From contig NC_018016.1 of the NCBI RefSeq assembly GCF_000265465.1, positions 439,501 to 503,500 of the forward strand: a DNA stretch of 64,000 nucleotides, read 5' to 3'. The DNA comes from Ornithobacterium rhinotracheale DSM 15997 (lineage in GTDB: Bacteria; Bacteroidota; Bacteroidia; Flavobacteriales; Weeksellaceae). Positions 1-9,050 of this stretch are shown here, one piece after another; position 1 is the stretch's first letter, and every line of letters starts with the position of its first letter. The translations under genes and the position numbers were made by a program. The notes below the pieces were generated by a model. It was not told the DNA's origin, ran no database searches, and worked only from the letters and a program-made list of their open reading frames with translations.

Positions 1-345
1 GATTTCTTTAACCCCAATGTGGTGCGTAGTAGCGTGGGAACGGTTTTTACCAATAAAATTATTGCTGCCAATGCGCAAGATTTTGTCAAATTTTGCCGTG
101 AACAAAAAATCCAGATTTTGGCTACTTTTTTGCGCGATAACACGCGCGACTTGTTCGCTTGCCAAATGAAAGTGGGAACTGCGCTTGTTTTTGGTACAGA
201 ATCTACGGGATTAAGCGATTTTTGGCTAAACGATGTAACGCACACCATCAAAATCCCGATGAATGGCAAAGTGGACTCACTCAATGTGAGTAACGCCGTG
301 GCAATCTGCTTGTACGAAGCAGTGAGACAGCGTAGAGGGTGTTAA
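1..345 (+). CDS. SpoU/TrmH-family RNA 2'-O-methyltransferase, C-terminal part
   Basis: The frame is open to the first base of the window, so the start lies outside; the visible part is 114 residues. It carries the late SPOUT-fold motifs of SpoU/TrmH enzymes: VFGTESTGLS, then IPMNGKVDSLNVSNAVAI, which form the knotted SAM-binding site. The early DFFNPNVVRSS segment is the usual D-x-x-NPxVxRxS element. Members of this family methylate ribose 2'-OH in tRNA or 23S rRNA; which RNA is the target cannot be read from this part. It converges with the GH97 gene across a short hairpin region. Confidence 0.85.
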   Translation, partial: DFFNPNVVRSSVGTVFTNKIIAANAQDFVKFCREQKIQILATFLRDNTRDLFACQMKVGTALVFGTESTGLSDFWLNDVTHTIKIPMNGKVDSLNVSNAVAICLYEAVRQRRGC

Positions 346-351
346 TAAAAA

Positions 352-373
352 AGCGCCACAAATATGTGACGCT
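352..373 (-). terminator. Terminator of the susC-susD-GH97 operon
   Basis: Nine-position stem AGCGCCACA/TGTGACGCT with one mismatch and an AATA loop. Read on the minus strand it is followed by a run of T, as expected of a Rho-independent terminator 23 bases beyond the GH97 stop. On the plus strand it lacks a T-run, so it may only partly serve the converging methyltransferase gene. Confidence 0.6.
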
Positions 374-395
374 CAAAAATTACTTAAAATTCAAT

Positions 396-2537
396 TTATT
401 TTATTGGCTTCAGTGATATTGCATATCCTCCGCTTCTTGCCATTTTAATCTTTATCTTAGACTTATTAGTTACTACTTTTTTATAAATATGGTAAGATTG
501 CGGTTTTTTTTCATAATCGGCATTTTTACCGTCTTCATAAATAGTTGCTTCATATTTTTTACCTTTATCCAAGAATGAAAGATTTACTGTATAATCTCTC
601 GCATTCTCATCAGTAATTCCACCAACAAACCATTCATTTTTACCTTTAGCTTTTCTCGCTGTATGGATGTAATCCCCTGGTTCTGCTGCAAGAATAATTG
701 TGTCATCCCAATCGGCAGGTACATCTTTTATAAATTGGAATGCATCCATATGTTTTTTATAATTCTCTGGCAAATCTGCTGCCATCTGCAATGGCGAATA
801 CATCACAACATAAAGACCTAATTGCTTAGCCAAAGTTGTTTTTACAAATCTTGTATCTCCAGGGAAATAATAATCGATTTTGGTTTGGAAAATTCCTGGC
901 GTGTAATCCATTGCTCCTCCCATAAATCGAGTAAATGGCAAAATTGTTTGATGCTCTGGTGGATTTCCTCCAAACACTTCATATTCTGTACCTCGTGCTG
1001 CTTCTGCTGCGACCCAGTTAGGATAAGTTCTGCTCAAACCAGTTGGTCTCACAGATTCGTGAGAATTCACCATTACTTTGTATTTAGCAGCTTTTTCTGC
1101 GATTCTATTGTAATGATTGATCATCCATTGACTATAATGATGCTCTCCTCTTGGAATAATATTTCCCACATACCCTGTTTTTACCGCATCATATCCATAT
1201 TTGTTCATCAATTTAAATGCATCGTCTGCCCATCTCTCATAATTGGTTGCAGAGCCAGATGTTTCGTGGTGCATAATTAATTTGATTCCTTTTTTATGAG
1301 CATAATCGTTCAACATTTTTATGTCAAAATCTGGATAAGGTGAAATGAAGTCAAATACAAATTCTTTTGATTTCCCGAACCAATCTTCCCAACCTTCATT
1401 CCAACCTTCAATCAATAAGCCGTCAAATCCATTTTCTGCGGCAAAATCAATATATTCTTTGACTTTTTCATTATTTGCAGCGTGCTTTCCAGTTGGCTTT
1501 AACTTAGAAAAATCAGTTTCTCCAATTTTCACATTGTCGGCATCTGAATAAGCCCACGAAGATTTTCCGATAATCATTTCCCACCAAACTCCCATGTATT
1601 TGGTTGGTTTTATCCATGAAGTATCTTGATATTTTGTCGGCTCATTCAAGTTAAAAATCATTTTTGATGCCAAAACACCCTCAGCCTTTGGAGAAACAAT
1701 CACGACTCTCCAAGGTGTAAATGCACTTGTCTGGATATATCCTTTTGCTCCTTGCGCATCTGGCGTTAAATGAATTTTTAAACTTAATTTATTTGCATCC
1801 ACATCTAAATTTGATGCTGGATAGTTAATTACAGCAGCTTCAGCAATATTTAAATACAACGGTTTCCCATCTTCTCGCTTAAGCATCAAAGGTGATTGCA
1901 CTGCATTTTTAATCGGAGATTGTGAAACATTTTGCTCTACGCTTTGTTCCCATCTTTCAGGCACCTCTGACAATTTTGAGGTTTGATAAACATACTCTTG
2001 CGTATCATAGTCTCCCGCAATCCACCAAGCTTTTGGGTCAAATGGCAGATTGAACTCGGAGTTTTCCTCTTTAATTATGAAATAATTTAAATTCTTTTGT
2101 TCTGGAAATTCATATCGGAACGCTAGCCCATCATCAAATAACCTAAATTGAATAATTAAAACCTTATCATCTTTTTCATGCAACAACCTTACATCTAATT
2201 CATTATAATGATTTACATATTCTTTTTTTTCTCCCAAAACAGGTTTCCATTTCTCGTTTTTCGAGTCTCTACTTTCTGACACGAACTTAAACCCAGAATC
2301 AAAACTGTAACTTTCCTGATTGGTAATATCTTTAAGGTTGTATGTTGCTTCTTTATATATTTCAAAACCTAACTTTGAATCATTTATAATTTGCTCTCCC
2401 TTATACTTTAAATTATAGTAGGGTACTCCATTTTTTAAACTAAACTCTAATTGAAAATCTCCATTCGGCGACTCCAAACTTTGTCCAAAAATTGAAACCG
2501 AAATCAATGTAATTAATACTACAAAAATCTTCTTCAT
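396..2537 (-). CDS. Glycoside hydrolase family 97, SusB-like alpha-glucosidase
   Basis: 713 residues, with an N-terminal signal peptide (MKKIFVVLITLISVSIFGQ), a GH97 N-terminal beta-sandwich and a catalytic barrel from about residue 310. Visible catalytic or Ca-binding acidic residues are E425 (HHETSG), E494 (NSHES), E518/E520 (RGTEYE) and E528 (PPEH). At the position where retaining GH97 enzymes carry an aspartate nucleophile this protein reads VKTGYVG (452-458), as in SusB, so an inverting alpha-glucoside hydrolase is inferred. It is the last gene of a susC-susD-GH97 operon, 13 bases after susD, which suggests periplasmic cleavage of imported alpha-linked oligosaccharides. Alpha-galactosidase activity is the main alternative. 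Confidence 0.9.
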   Translation of the reverse strand: MKKIFVVLITLISVSIFGQSLESPNGDFQLEFSLKNGVPYYNLKYKGEQIINDSKLGFEIYKEATYNLKDITNQESYSFDSGFKFVSESRDSKNEKWKPVLGEKKEYVNHYNELDVRLLHEKDDKVLIIQFRLFDDGLAFRYEFPEQKNLNYFIIKEENSEFNLPFDPKAWWIAGDYDTQEYVYQTSKLSEVPERWEQSVEQNVSQSPIKNAVQSPLMLKREDGKPLYLNIAEAAVINYPASNLDVDANKLSLKIHLTPDAQGAKGYIQTSAFTPWRVVIVSPKAEGVLASKMIFNLNEPTKYQDTSWIKPTKYMGVWWEMIIGKSSWAYSDADNVKIGETDFSKLKPTGKHAANNEKVKEYIDFAAENGFDGLLIEGWNEGWEDWFGKSKEFVFDFISPYPDFDIKMLNDYAHKKGIKLIMHHETSGSATNYERWADDAFKLMNKYGYDAVKTGYVGNIIPRGEHHYSQWMINHYNRIAEKAAKYKVMVNSHESVRPTGLSRTYPNWVAAEAARGTEYEVFGGNPPEHQTILPFTRFMGGAMDYTPGIFQTKIDYYFPGDTRFVKTTLAKQLGLYVVMYSPLQMAADLPENYKKHMDAFQFIKDVPADWDDTIILAAEPGDYIHTARKAKGKNEWFVGGITDENARDYTVNLSFLDKGKKYEATIYEDGKNADYEKKPQSYHIYKKVVTNKSKIKIKMARSGGYAISLKPIK

Positions 2538-2550
2538 ACTTTATTATATT

Positions 2551-4143
2551 TTAATATCCTTTATTTTGAATTAAATTAGTATTTACGATTAAATCCTTTG
2601 ATGGTATTGGATAAAGATTTTTGAATTCCTCAACACCTTTACCTTCTTTCACACCTCCTTTCCACGGCCAAACATATTGCCCCGTAGTAAATTTATTATA
2701 CCTGATCAAATCAGTTCTTCTCATTGCTTCCCAAGCTAGTTCACGAGCTCTTTCATCTAAAATAAAATCTAAAGTAAGTTCGCTTTCTCTAATATTTCCG
2801 TCTTTGCTTCTATAAGCTCTTTCCCTAATCTTATTTACTAAATCTAAGGCCTTAGCTTTATCTCCGCCACCTCCTCTAAGAACAGCCTCTGCATACATTA
2901 GATAAGAATCTGCTAGTCTAAATAAAGGAAAATCTGTATCTACAAAATTTCCAGTAGCATCCGATCCAGCTCTACCTGTAGAAGTTATATTTTTAAACTT
3001 AATCAACGGATATCCTTCTGAGAAATTTGAGACATTGTTTATTTCCAATGTTTGTCCATCTGTATAGAATCTACCTCTGACATCTTTAGTTCCATTTGTA
3101 TTTGGAAATTTTTCAACTAAACTTTTTGTCGTTCTCAAACCATACCAACCTCCGTTAATTCCATATTCTGAAGCCTTCATGCTACCTCCTACACCTGCGT
3201 GAATAATGTAAGTAGTTCCTCCCCAAGTCCTTGTACTTGTACCATTGAAATTAATTGGAAAAATAACTTCATTATTGTCTATATTGTTATCAGATAAAAA
3301 TAAATTTTCGTATTTTGGATTTAGTGAATAGCCTGCATTATTTACTTTATCAGAATACTCAACAGCTTCTTTATATCTTTGTTCTCCTATATACACCTCT
3401 GCATTTAAATATAATTTAGCTAACAACATCCAAGCCGCAGCTCTATCTGCTCTTCCATATTCATTTGTTCTTGGTTCTTTTAGTTTGCCCTTTATTTCCA
3501 GAAGTTCTTTTTCAACGAATTTAAAAAGTTCTGCTCTCTTAATTAGTGACGGCTGACTTGCCCCTATTTTAAAATTCTCATCTACAAAAGGCATATTTCC
3601 AAATAAATCCAAGGCATGATAATAACTAAGAGCTCTTAAAAATCGAGCTTCAGCTCTATAGCCTTTAATTTTCTCTATATCAGTAACAGAGAAACCTCTT
3701 GAATTCAATCGACTATCAGATGTCTCTCTTATAAATTCATTTGCCAATGTCACTTGATACATCACTCTATAATACATTGCTGTGGTAAACTGATTATCTG
3801 CTCCCCAAGTCATATTATGTAAGTCTGGCAAATTTGCATCTCCCCAAGCTATAATGGCTTCATCAGTCGGTAATTCTTGTAACTGAAAATACTGTCTTAA
3901 ATAATTTGACATGCCCCCATCAATTCCTCCAATATCTTGGCTGCCATCTCCATCCGTTTGTCCTCCTACAGCAAGCCCCGCATAACATTTCGCAAGAACT
4001 CCAATATAATTTTCTGGATTTTCGTATACTTTTTCTGAAGTATAACTACTACTATCAAATTCTCCTAAATCCTTTTCGCATGAGTAAAACCCCATACTTA
4101 CAAAAATTGCTAATAATCCTATTTTTATATTTCTAAGTATCAT
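2551..4143 (-). CDS. SusD/RagB-family outer-membrane nutrient-binding lipoprotein
   Basis: 530 residues. A lipoprotein signal ends at Cys22 (MGFYSC), so the protein is probably lipid-anchored on the cell surface. The helical TPR-type core is recognisable from stretches such as GYRAEARFLRALSYYHALDLFG and AAWMLLAKLYLNAEVY, and the C terminus has the family ending PIPSKDLIVNTNLIQNKGY. SusD proteins form the lid of the SusC transporter and bind the ligand. It sits 21 bases after susC and 13 before the GH97 gene, so the three are almost certainly co-transcribed. The ligand itself cannot be read from the sequence. Confidence 0.93.
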   Translation of the reverse strand: MILRNIKIGLLAIFVSMGFYSCEKDLGEFDSSSYTSEKVYENPENYIGVLAKCYAGLAVGGQTDGDGSQDIGGIDGGMSNYLRQYFQLQELPTDEAIIAWGDANLPDLHNMTWGADNQFTTAMYYRVMYQVTLANEFIRETSDSRLNSRGFSVTDIEKIKGYRAEARFLRALSYYHALDLFGNMPFVDENFKIGASQPSLIKRAELFKFVEKELLEIKGKLKEPRTNEYGRADRAAAWMLLAKLYLNAEVYIGEQRYKEAVEYSDKVNNAGYSLNPKYENLFLSDNNIDNNEVIFPINFNGTSTRTWGGTTYIIHAGVGGSMKASEYGINGGWYGLRTTKSLVEKFPNTNGTKDVRGRFYTDGQTLEINNVSNFSEGYPLIKFKNITSTGRAGSDATGNFVDTDFPLFRLADSYLMYAEAVLRGGGGDKAKALDLVNKIRERAYRSKDGNIRESELTLDFILDERARELAWEAMRRTDLIRYNKFTTGQYVWPWKGGVKEGKGVEEFKNLYPIPSKDLIVNTNLIQNKGY

Positions 4144-4164
4144 ATGATTTATTATTTAGATTTT

Positions 4165-7122
4165 TTAAAATTGAAGATTTACCCCGAGCGAGTAAACTCT
4201 TGGTCGCTGATAAAAGTTATTATCAATTCCACTTGAGATTTCTGGATCAATCCCACTATAACTTGTAATTACAAATACATTATTTATAGAAGCTGTTAAC
4301 TTAAGTTTGGAATTACCTACAAACTTAGGTAAGCTATAGCCTAAATTAATATTATCCATTCTTAAGAAAGATGCTTTCTCTACATAATAATCTGAGAAGA
4401 ACTGTTGTTCATTAAAGTTTGAATTATAATAATCTCGACTCAAATTTGTTAAATATCCATTAACCTCTAGCAATTGCAATGTTCCAAATTGAGAATTCAT
4501 ATTATTATAAACATAGTTTCCTAAGCTTGCCCTCAAACTACATCCAAAATTCCAATTTTTATATCTTACAGATGTTGAAAATCCATACAAAGATTTAGGC
4601 AATGGGGACTCGTAAGGTCTTAAATCTTGTTCGTTAATTACTCCATCTTTATTGAAGTCTACATACTTTCCCTCTATTGGTTTTCCATCTTTATATATTT
4701 GCTCATAAACATAGAACGAATTTGGTTTATGATCAACAGCTTGAACTTGGATTGTAGCTCCTGTGATACCATTAATCCCTCCTGTTTGCACTTTTTGATT
4801 TGGATTATTTGTCACCGATAAATTCGTAACTTTTGAATCTTGCCATGTTGCATTAAATGTCATATCCCATGAAAAATCTTCTTTTTCAATCGCTTTTATC
4901 ACAGCTGAAACCTCAAGACCTTTTGCTTCCATATTTCCAACATTAGTCAAAAGTAAATTGGTAAAATTAGCTCCCGCAGGGACTGGTACAACACTTAACA
5001 AATCTGAAGTTTTTCTTTTATATGCATCAACATTAAATAAAATTCTATCTCTTAACAAGCCAAAATCTAAACCTATGTTTCCTGTTTTTGTTGTTTCCCA
5101 TTTAATATCAGAATCGTAACCATTAGGTCTAAGCAAATTATAGTATGTATTTCCAAATAAATACCTTGTACTACTATCTGACTCACTATAAATTGGTAAA
5201 TATGGATAATTAGAACCTATATCTTGCTGACCTGTAACGCCCCATCCCCCTCTAACTTTCAAGGTTGAAATGATCCCAATATCTTCTAAAAATGCTTCTT
5301 TATCCAATCTCCATGCCAATGAAACCGAAGGGAAAATACCAAATCTGTTATCTTCATTAAACCTTGAAGAGCCATCTCTACGAACTGTTGCCGTCAATAA
5401 GTATCTATCTTTTAAAGTATAATTAAGCCTTCCATAATATGAAAGCAAAATATTTTGAGTAAAGAAATCAACCCCCGATACAGGACTCAAAACACCTAAA
5501 CCGTTTTTGGTAGGAGAGAAAGGAACATTCTCATTCCATTTTTGGTATGAATACCCTACCATTAAATCTAAATCAGAATCTAATTGCTCAAGACGTTTTG
5601 TGTAATTAAAATATAATTCTAGTAATCTATTCTTCTTAACTTGACTATACTTTCTAAAATTTCCTTTATCCGCATAAACAGTTGATAAGGTTGGTAATTG
5701 AGTTACGCTCCCATTCGAATCAGAATAATCCAAACCTAAATTCAAATTCACTTTTAAATCTGGCAAAAAGTGAAATTTATAATCAAACTGAATATTACTT
5801 AGCACTCTTCTTACATATGAATAATCAAATCTTTGATTAAGCAAAGACAGAGGATTCTTTGTTGCATTCACATTTGGGGAACCATCAGAATTCACCCATG
5901 TCCAGTACCCCCCAAATTGAGACATATTCGGAGCAAAAACAGGCTGAGTTGGAGCGAAAGAGACCGCAGAACCAATCGCTTCTGTACTCGCAAATCTATT
6001 TTCTGCATAAGTTCCTTTTGCATTGATATTAATTGCTAAATGATTATCAAATAATCTCGGATTAATATTTAAACCTAAAGTAGTTCTTTCTATATTGTTG
6101 GTTTTTAAAATACCATCTTGATTTAAATATCCAACCGATAACCTTACAGGCACCCTACCAATCCCTCCAGAGATAGATAGATTATTGTCAAATCCTACAG
6201 CTAGTCTATATATCTGATTTTGCCAATGGGTGTCGGCATTGCCCATTAAGGCTAGCTTATCCGGAGATAAATATTTATTGGCTATTTGTTTATATTCATC
6301 TGCATTTAACATATCAATTTCTCCGAATTTTTCAGAAATTGAAGTAGTGGCATTGTAATTAACTCTTATGTCTCCACTTTTCCCTTTTTTTGTTGTAATA
6401 ATGATTACTCCATTCGTAGCTCTATTACCATAAATAGCTGCAGCAGACGCATCTTTCAAAATATTGAACGACTCAATATCATTTGGATTAATCAACGCTA
6501 AAGGATTTGCAGCTCCATGGATTCCTCCGTTATCAATCGGCATACCATCAATTACAATCAATGGATCATTTGAAGCATTCAATGACGCCGTACCTCTCAC
6601 TCTAATCATAGAACCAGAACCAGGCGCACCACCATTACTTGTAATTTGAACCCCAGCAGCTTTACCTTGAATTAATTGCTCTGGAGAGCTTATTACTCCT
6701 TCATTAAAATCTTTTGAAGAAATAGCTGTAACAGCTCCTGTTAAATCTGACTTTTTCACACTACCATAACCAATAGCCACAACATCGTCAAGCACAATTC
6801 CATGTAAAATAAAATCATTTCTCACATTGGTACCATCTGTGAAATCGAATACTTTAGAAGCTACTTTACCATCAAGACCTTCTACATTTAAAGTAAAGGT
6901 TTTAGACTGAATTTGGTTCGGAAAAACCTCCAAAACATAATTTCCTTCTGAATCTGTTTCTGTAACTTCAGAGCCATTTATACTAATCAATGCTCCTACC
7001 TCAGGATATCCTTCGACCGATTTCACAACGCCTTCTATCTTCATTTGTGAAAAAGCGATTCCACTTGACAAAAAGCTTGCAAAAATCAATAAATTTTTAA
7101 GTTTAATATTATTCTTTTTCAT
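4165..7122 (-). CDS. SusC/RagA-family TonB-dependent outer-membrane transporter
   Basis: 985 residues with a signal peptide (cleavage near AFSQ). A carboxypeptidase-regulatory-like beta-sandwich occupies about 28-110, followed by the TonB-box region DDVVAIGYGSVKKSDLTGAV, a plug with IRVRGTASLNASNDPLIVID and DASAAAIYGNRATNGVIIITT, and a 22-strand barrel ending in YSLGVNLQF with the terminal aromatic residue needed for outer-membrane insertion. There is no STN domain, so signalling through an anti-sigma factor is not expected. It is the first gene of the susC-susD-GH97 operon. The promoter must lie in 7123-7209, where no convincing TAnnTTTG box was found. Confidence 0.95.
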   Translation of the reverse strand: MKKNNIKLKNLLIFASFLSSGIAFSQMKIEGVVKSVEGYPEVGALISINGSEVTETDSEGNYVLEVFPNQIQSKTFTLNVEGLDGKVASKVFDFTDGTNVRNDFILHGIVLDDVVAIGYGSVKKSDLTGAVTAISSKDFNEGVISSPEQLIQGKAAGVQITSNGGAPGSGSMIRVRGTASLNASNDPLIVIDGMPIDNGGIHGAANPLALINPNDIESFNILKDASAAAIYGNRATNGVIIITTKKGKSGDIRVNYNATTSISEKFGEIDMLNADEYKQIANKYLSPDKLALMGNADTHWQNQIYRLAVGFDNNLSISGGIGRVPVRLSVGYLNQDGILKTNNIERTTLGLNINPRLFDNHLAININAKGTYAENRFASTEAIGSAVSFAPTQPVFAPNMSQFGGYWTWVNSDGSPNVNATKNPLSLLNQRFDYSYVRRVLSNIQFDYKFHFLPDLKVNLNLGLDYSDSNGSVTQLPTLSTVYADKGNFRKYSQVKKNRLLELYFNYTKRLEQLDSDLDLMVGYSYQKWNENVPFSPTKNGLGVLSPVSGVDFFTQNILLSYYGRLNYTLKDRYLLTATVRRDGSSRFNEDNRFGIFPSVSLAWRLDKEAFLEDIGIISTLKVRGGWGVTGQQDIGSNYPYLPIYSESDSSTRYLFGNTYYNLLRPNGYDSDIKWETTKTGNIGLDFGLLRDRILFNVDAYKRKTSDLLSVVPVPAGANFTNLLLTNVGNMEAKGLEVSAVIKAIEKEDFSWDMTFNATWQDSKVTNLSVTNNPNQKVQTGGINGITGATIQVQAVDHKPNSFYVYEQIYKDGKPIEGKYVDFNKDGVINEQDLRPYESPLPKSLYGFSTSVRYKNWNFGCSLRASLGNYVYNNMNSQFGTLQLLEVNGYLTNLSRDYYNSNFNEQQFFSDYYVEKASFLRMDNINLGYSLPKFVGNSKLKLTASINNVFVITSYSGIDPEISSGIDNNFYQRPRVYSLGVNLQF

Positions 7123-7209
7123 ACTAATGATACATTTACTATAAGATTGTAAATATACAAATAAATATTAATATAATATCAGTTTTTAAAAGCGATAAAT
7201 ATCAGTAAT

Positions 7210-7992
7210 TCAATCCCGAGCTGGTTTGTAGACAACTGGCAAAAGCTCTTGTGGTGCCAAGGCAAAATACTTGATTTCGTCTGGCGTAAATTTTAAAACA
7301 AACTCTTGATTTATTATTTTAAAACCCGCTTTTTTTAGCCGATCAAAATAATCATCCCCATACCAGCGAACATGGTCATATTGCCCAAAATGCTTCTGGC
7401 GTTCCTCTGGAGATGTAATACTGAAATCTTCGTAAGTCTTGGCTAAACCTGGTTTCATTGGAACTTGAAAAATACCCCACCCTCCAGGTTTCATTACTCT
7501 AAAAAGCTCCTGCATGGCTTTTTGGTCGTTTGGGATATGCTCTAGAACATGGTTACAAAAAACGACATCAAAATGATTATCTGGCAACGGCATATTGCAG
7601 ATATCTGCCTTAATATCTGCAATGGGAGACTCTAAATCCAGGGTGGTGTATTCAAGATTTTTTTGCTTTTTAAATCTTGAATAAAAGCATTGCTCTGGTG
7701 CAATGTGTAGCACTTTTAGATTTTCTTGTTTAAAGAATTTTGTTTCATGCTGAAGATATAGCCACATCAATCGATGACGCTCAAGCGACAAGCTCCCTGG
7801 CGCTAGTGCATTTTCCCTCGTTGTATGGTAGCCATAAGGCAACAATTTTCGGTATTTTTTGCCATCGATTGGGTCTTGAAACTTAGTTCCTTTGTACAAA
7901 ACACTCAAAACAGGACGCGCGAGATAACTCATGCGAATCAACCACGGACGCGGCACCAAATTCAGTGTTTTTTTAGCTAAAGTATTGAGCAT
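7210..7992 (-). CDS. Class I SAM-dependent methyltransferase
   Basis: 260 residues. A Rossmann-fold core starts with VLHIAPEQCFYSRF, in place of the usual glycine-rich motif I. It continues with TTLDLES (acidic end of strand 2), ADICNMPLPDNHFDVVFCNH (motif II) and LEHIPNDQKAMQELFRVMKP plus GGWGIF (motif III), the pattern of the Methyltransf_11 group. The basic N-terminal 60 residues have no obvious function. Substrate unknown. It is a single gene on the minus strand, 130 bases after the end of atpG, with the atp terminator in between. Confidence 0.75.
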   Translation of the reverse strand: MLNTLAKKTLNLVPRPWLIRMSYLARPVLSVLYKGTKFQDPIDGKKYRKLLPYGYHTTRENALAPGSLSLERHRLMWLYLQHETKFFKQENLKVLHIAPEQCFYSRFKKQKNLEYTTLDLESPIADIKADICNMPLPDNHFDVVFCNHVLEHIPNDQKAMQELFRVMKPGGWGIFQVPMKPGLAKTYEDFSITSPEERQKHFGQYDHVRWYGDDYFDRLKKAGFKIINQEFVLKFTPDEIKYFALAPQELLPVVYKPARD

Positions 7993-8051
7993 TCTTTTTG
8001 ATTTTATAAAGTCATTAAAAGTAAAAAATCTTTACCTTTAATTTAATTCTA

Positions 8052-8094
8052 TAAAAAAATTGATGATGAAATAATAAATTTTTCCATCATCAAT
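8052..8094 (-). terminator. Terminator after atpG
   Basis: Inverted repeat ATTGATGATG/CATCATCAAT with a loop of about 15 bases. On the minus strand a T-run follows directly, 28 bases past the atpG stop. It closes the atpB-E-F-H-A-G transcript and separates it from the methyltransferase gene. Confidence 0.65.
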
Positions 8095-8121
8095 CTAATT
8101 CAATATATTATTTTCTTTTAA

Positions 8122-8988
8122 TTACCCCTCAAGTGCATCTGCACCACCCACGATTTCTGTAATCTCGTTGGTAATTGCAGCTTGTCTTGCTTTGTTGTAT
8201 TGTAGCGTGAGCTCTTTCTGCAAGTCGGTTGCGTTATCTGTTGCTTTGTGCATCGCCGTCATACGCGCTCCGTGCTCAGAGGCATAGGAGTCTGACAAGG
8301 CTTTGAACAATTGAATTTTAAGCGTTTTTGGCAACAAATCGATTAAAATCTCTTTTTTATTTGGTTCAAAAATGTAATCCACATTGATTCCTTGGAAATC
8401 TTCTTCTTGTTGCTCCACTACGATGGGTAAGAATTTCTCGTTTTGAACAACTTGTGTTGCTGCGTTTTTGAATTGGTTATAAATCAAGCGTATTTCATCA
8501 AACTTATTGTCTTTGAACGCACGCATTAAAACTTCAGCAATTTTAGAAGAATTTTCAAAAGTGAAATCGTCCCACAAATCTGATTCGTTTTTATTGATTT
8601 CATTTTCTCTTTTGAGCAAATCGTATCCTTTTTTACCAATGGTAAGAATTGAAACATTTTTACCTGCAAAATCTTCTTCTTTGCTTCTCAAAGTTTCTTT
8701 TACAATATTCGCATTGAATGCTCCTGCCAGTCCACGGTTTGAGGTAATAGCAACCAAAAGTACATTTTTCACCTCACGGTTTTGTGTATAGGCGCTATTT
8801 ACTCCCTCGGCATCCAAACTCACATTTGCCATAAGCTCTCGCAACTTTTCTGCATAAGGGCGCATTTGCTCAATAGCACTTTGCGCTTTTTTAAGCTTAG
8901 CGGCAGATACCATTTTCATGGCACTTGTGATTTGCATCGTAGAGCCTATAGAGGAAATTCTACTTCTAATTTCTTTTAAATTCGCCAT
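8122..8988 (-). CDS. atpG: F1Fo ATP synthase gamma subunit
   Basis: 288 residues, the family's usual length. The N-terminal helix MANLKEIRSRISSIGSTMQI leads into TSAMKMVSAAKLKKAQ, and the conserved C-terminal helix ends with ARQAAITNEITEIVGGADAL. These two form the coiled-coil rotor shaft inside the alpha3-beta3 ring, and the middle Rossmann-like part contacts epsilon and the c-ring. It is the last gene of the minus-strand atp operon, 62 bases after atpA, with a terminator hairpin behind it. Confidence 0.97.
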   Translation of the reverse strand: MANLKEIRSRISSIGSTMQITSAMKMVSAAKLKKAQSAIEQMRPYAEKLRELMANVSLDAEGVNSAYTQNREVKNVLLVAITSNRGLAGAFNANIVKETLRSKEEDFAGKNVSILTIGKKGYDLLKRENEINKNESDLWDDFTFENSSKIAEVLMRAFKDNKFDEIRLIYNQFKNAATQVVQNEKFLPIVVEQQEEDFQGINVDYIFEPNKKEILIDLLPKTLKIQLFKALSDSYASEHGARMTAMHKATDNATDLQKELTLQYNKARQAAITNEITEIVGGADALEG

Positions 8989-9050
8989 TTTTTATAGCTT
9001 ATTTTTTAGCACTGCAACCTCGAAAGATTTGCAGTGTTCTTTTTTAAATT

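Noticed and set aside
822-1280. 152-residue plus-strand frame opposite the GH97 gene
   Set aside because: Cys/Ser/His-rich composition typical of an antisense shadow; the GH97 frame has clear catalytic motifs.
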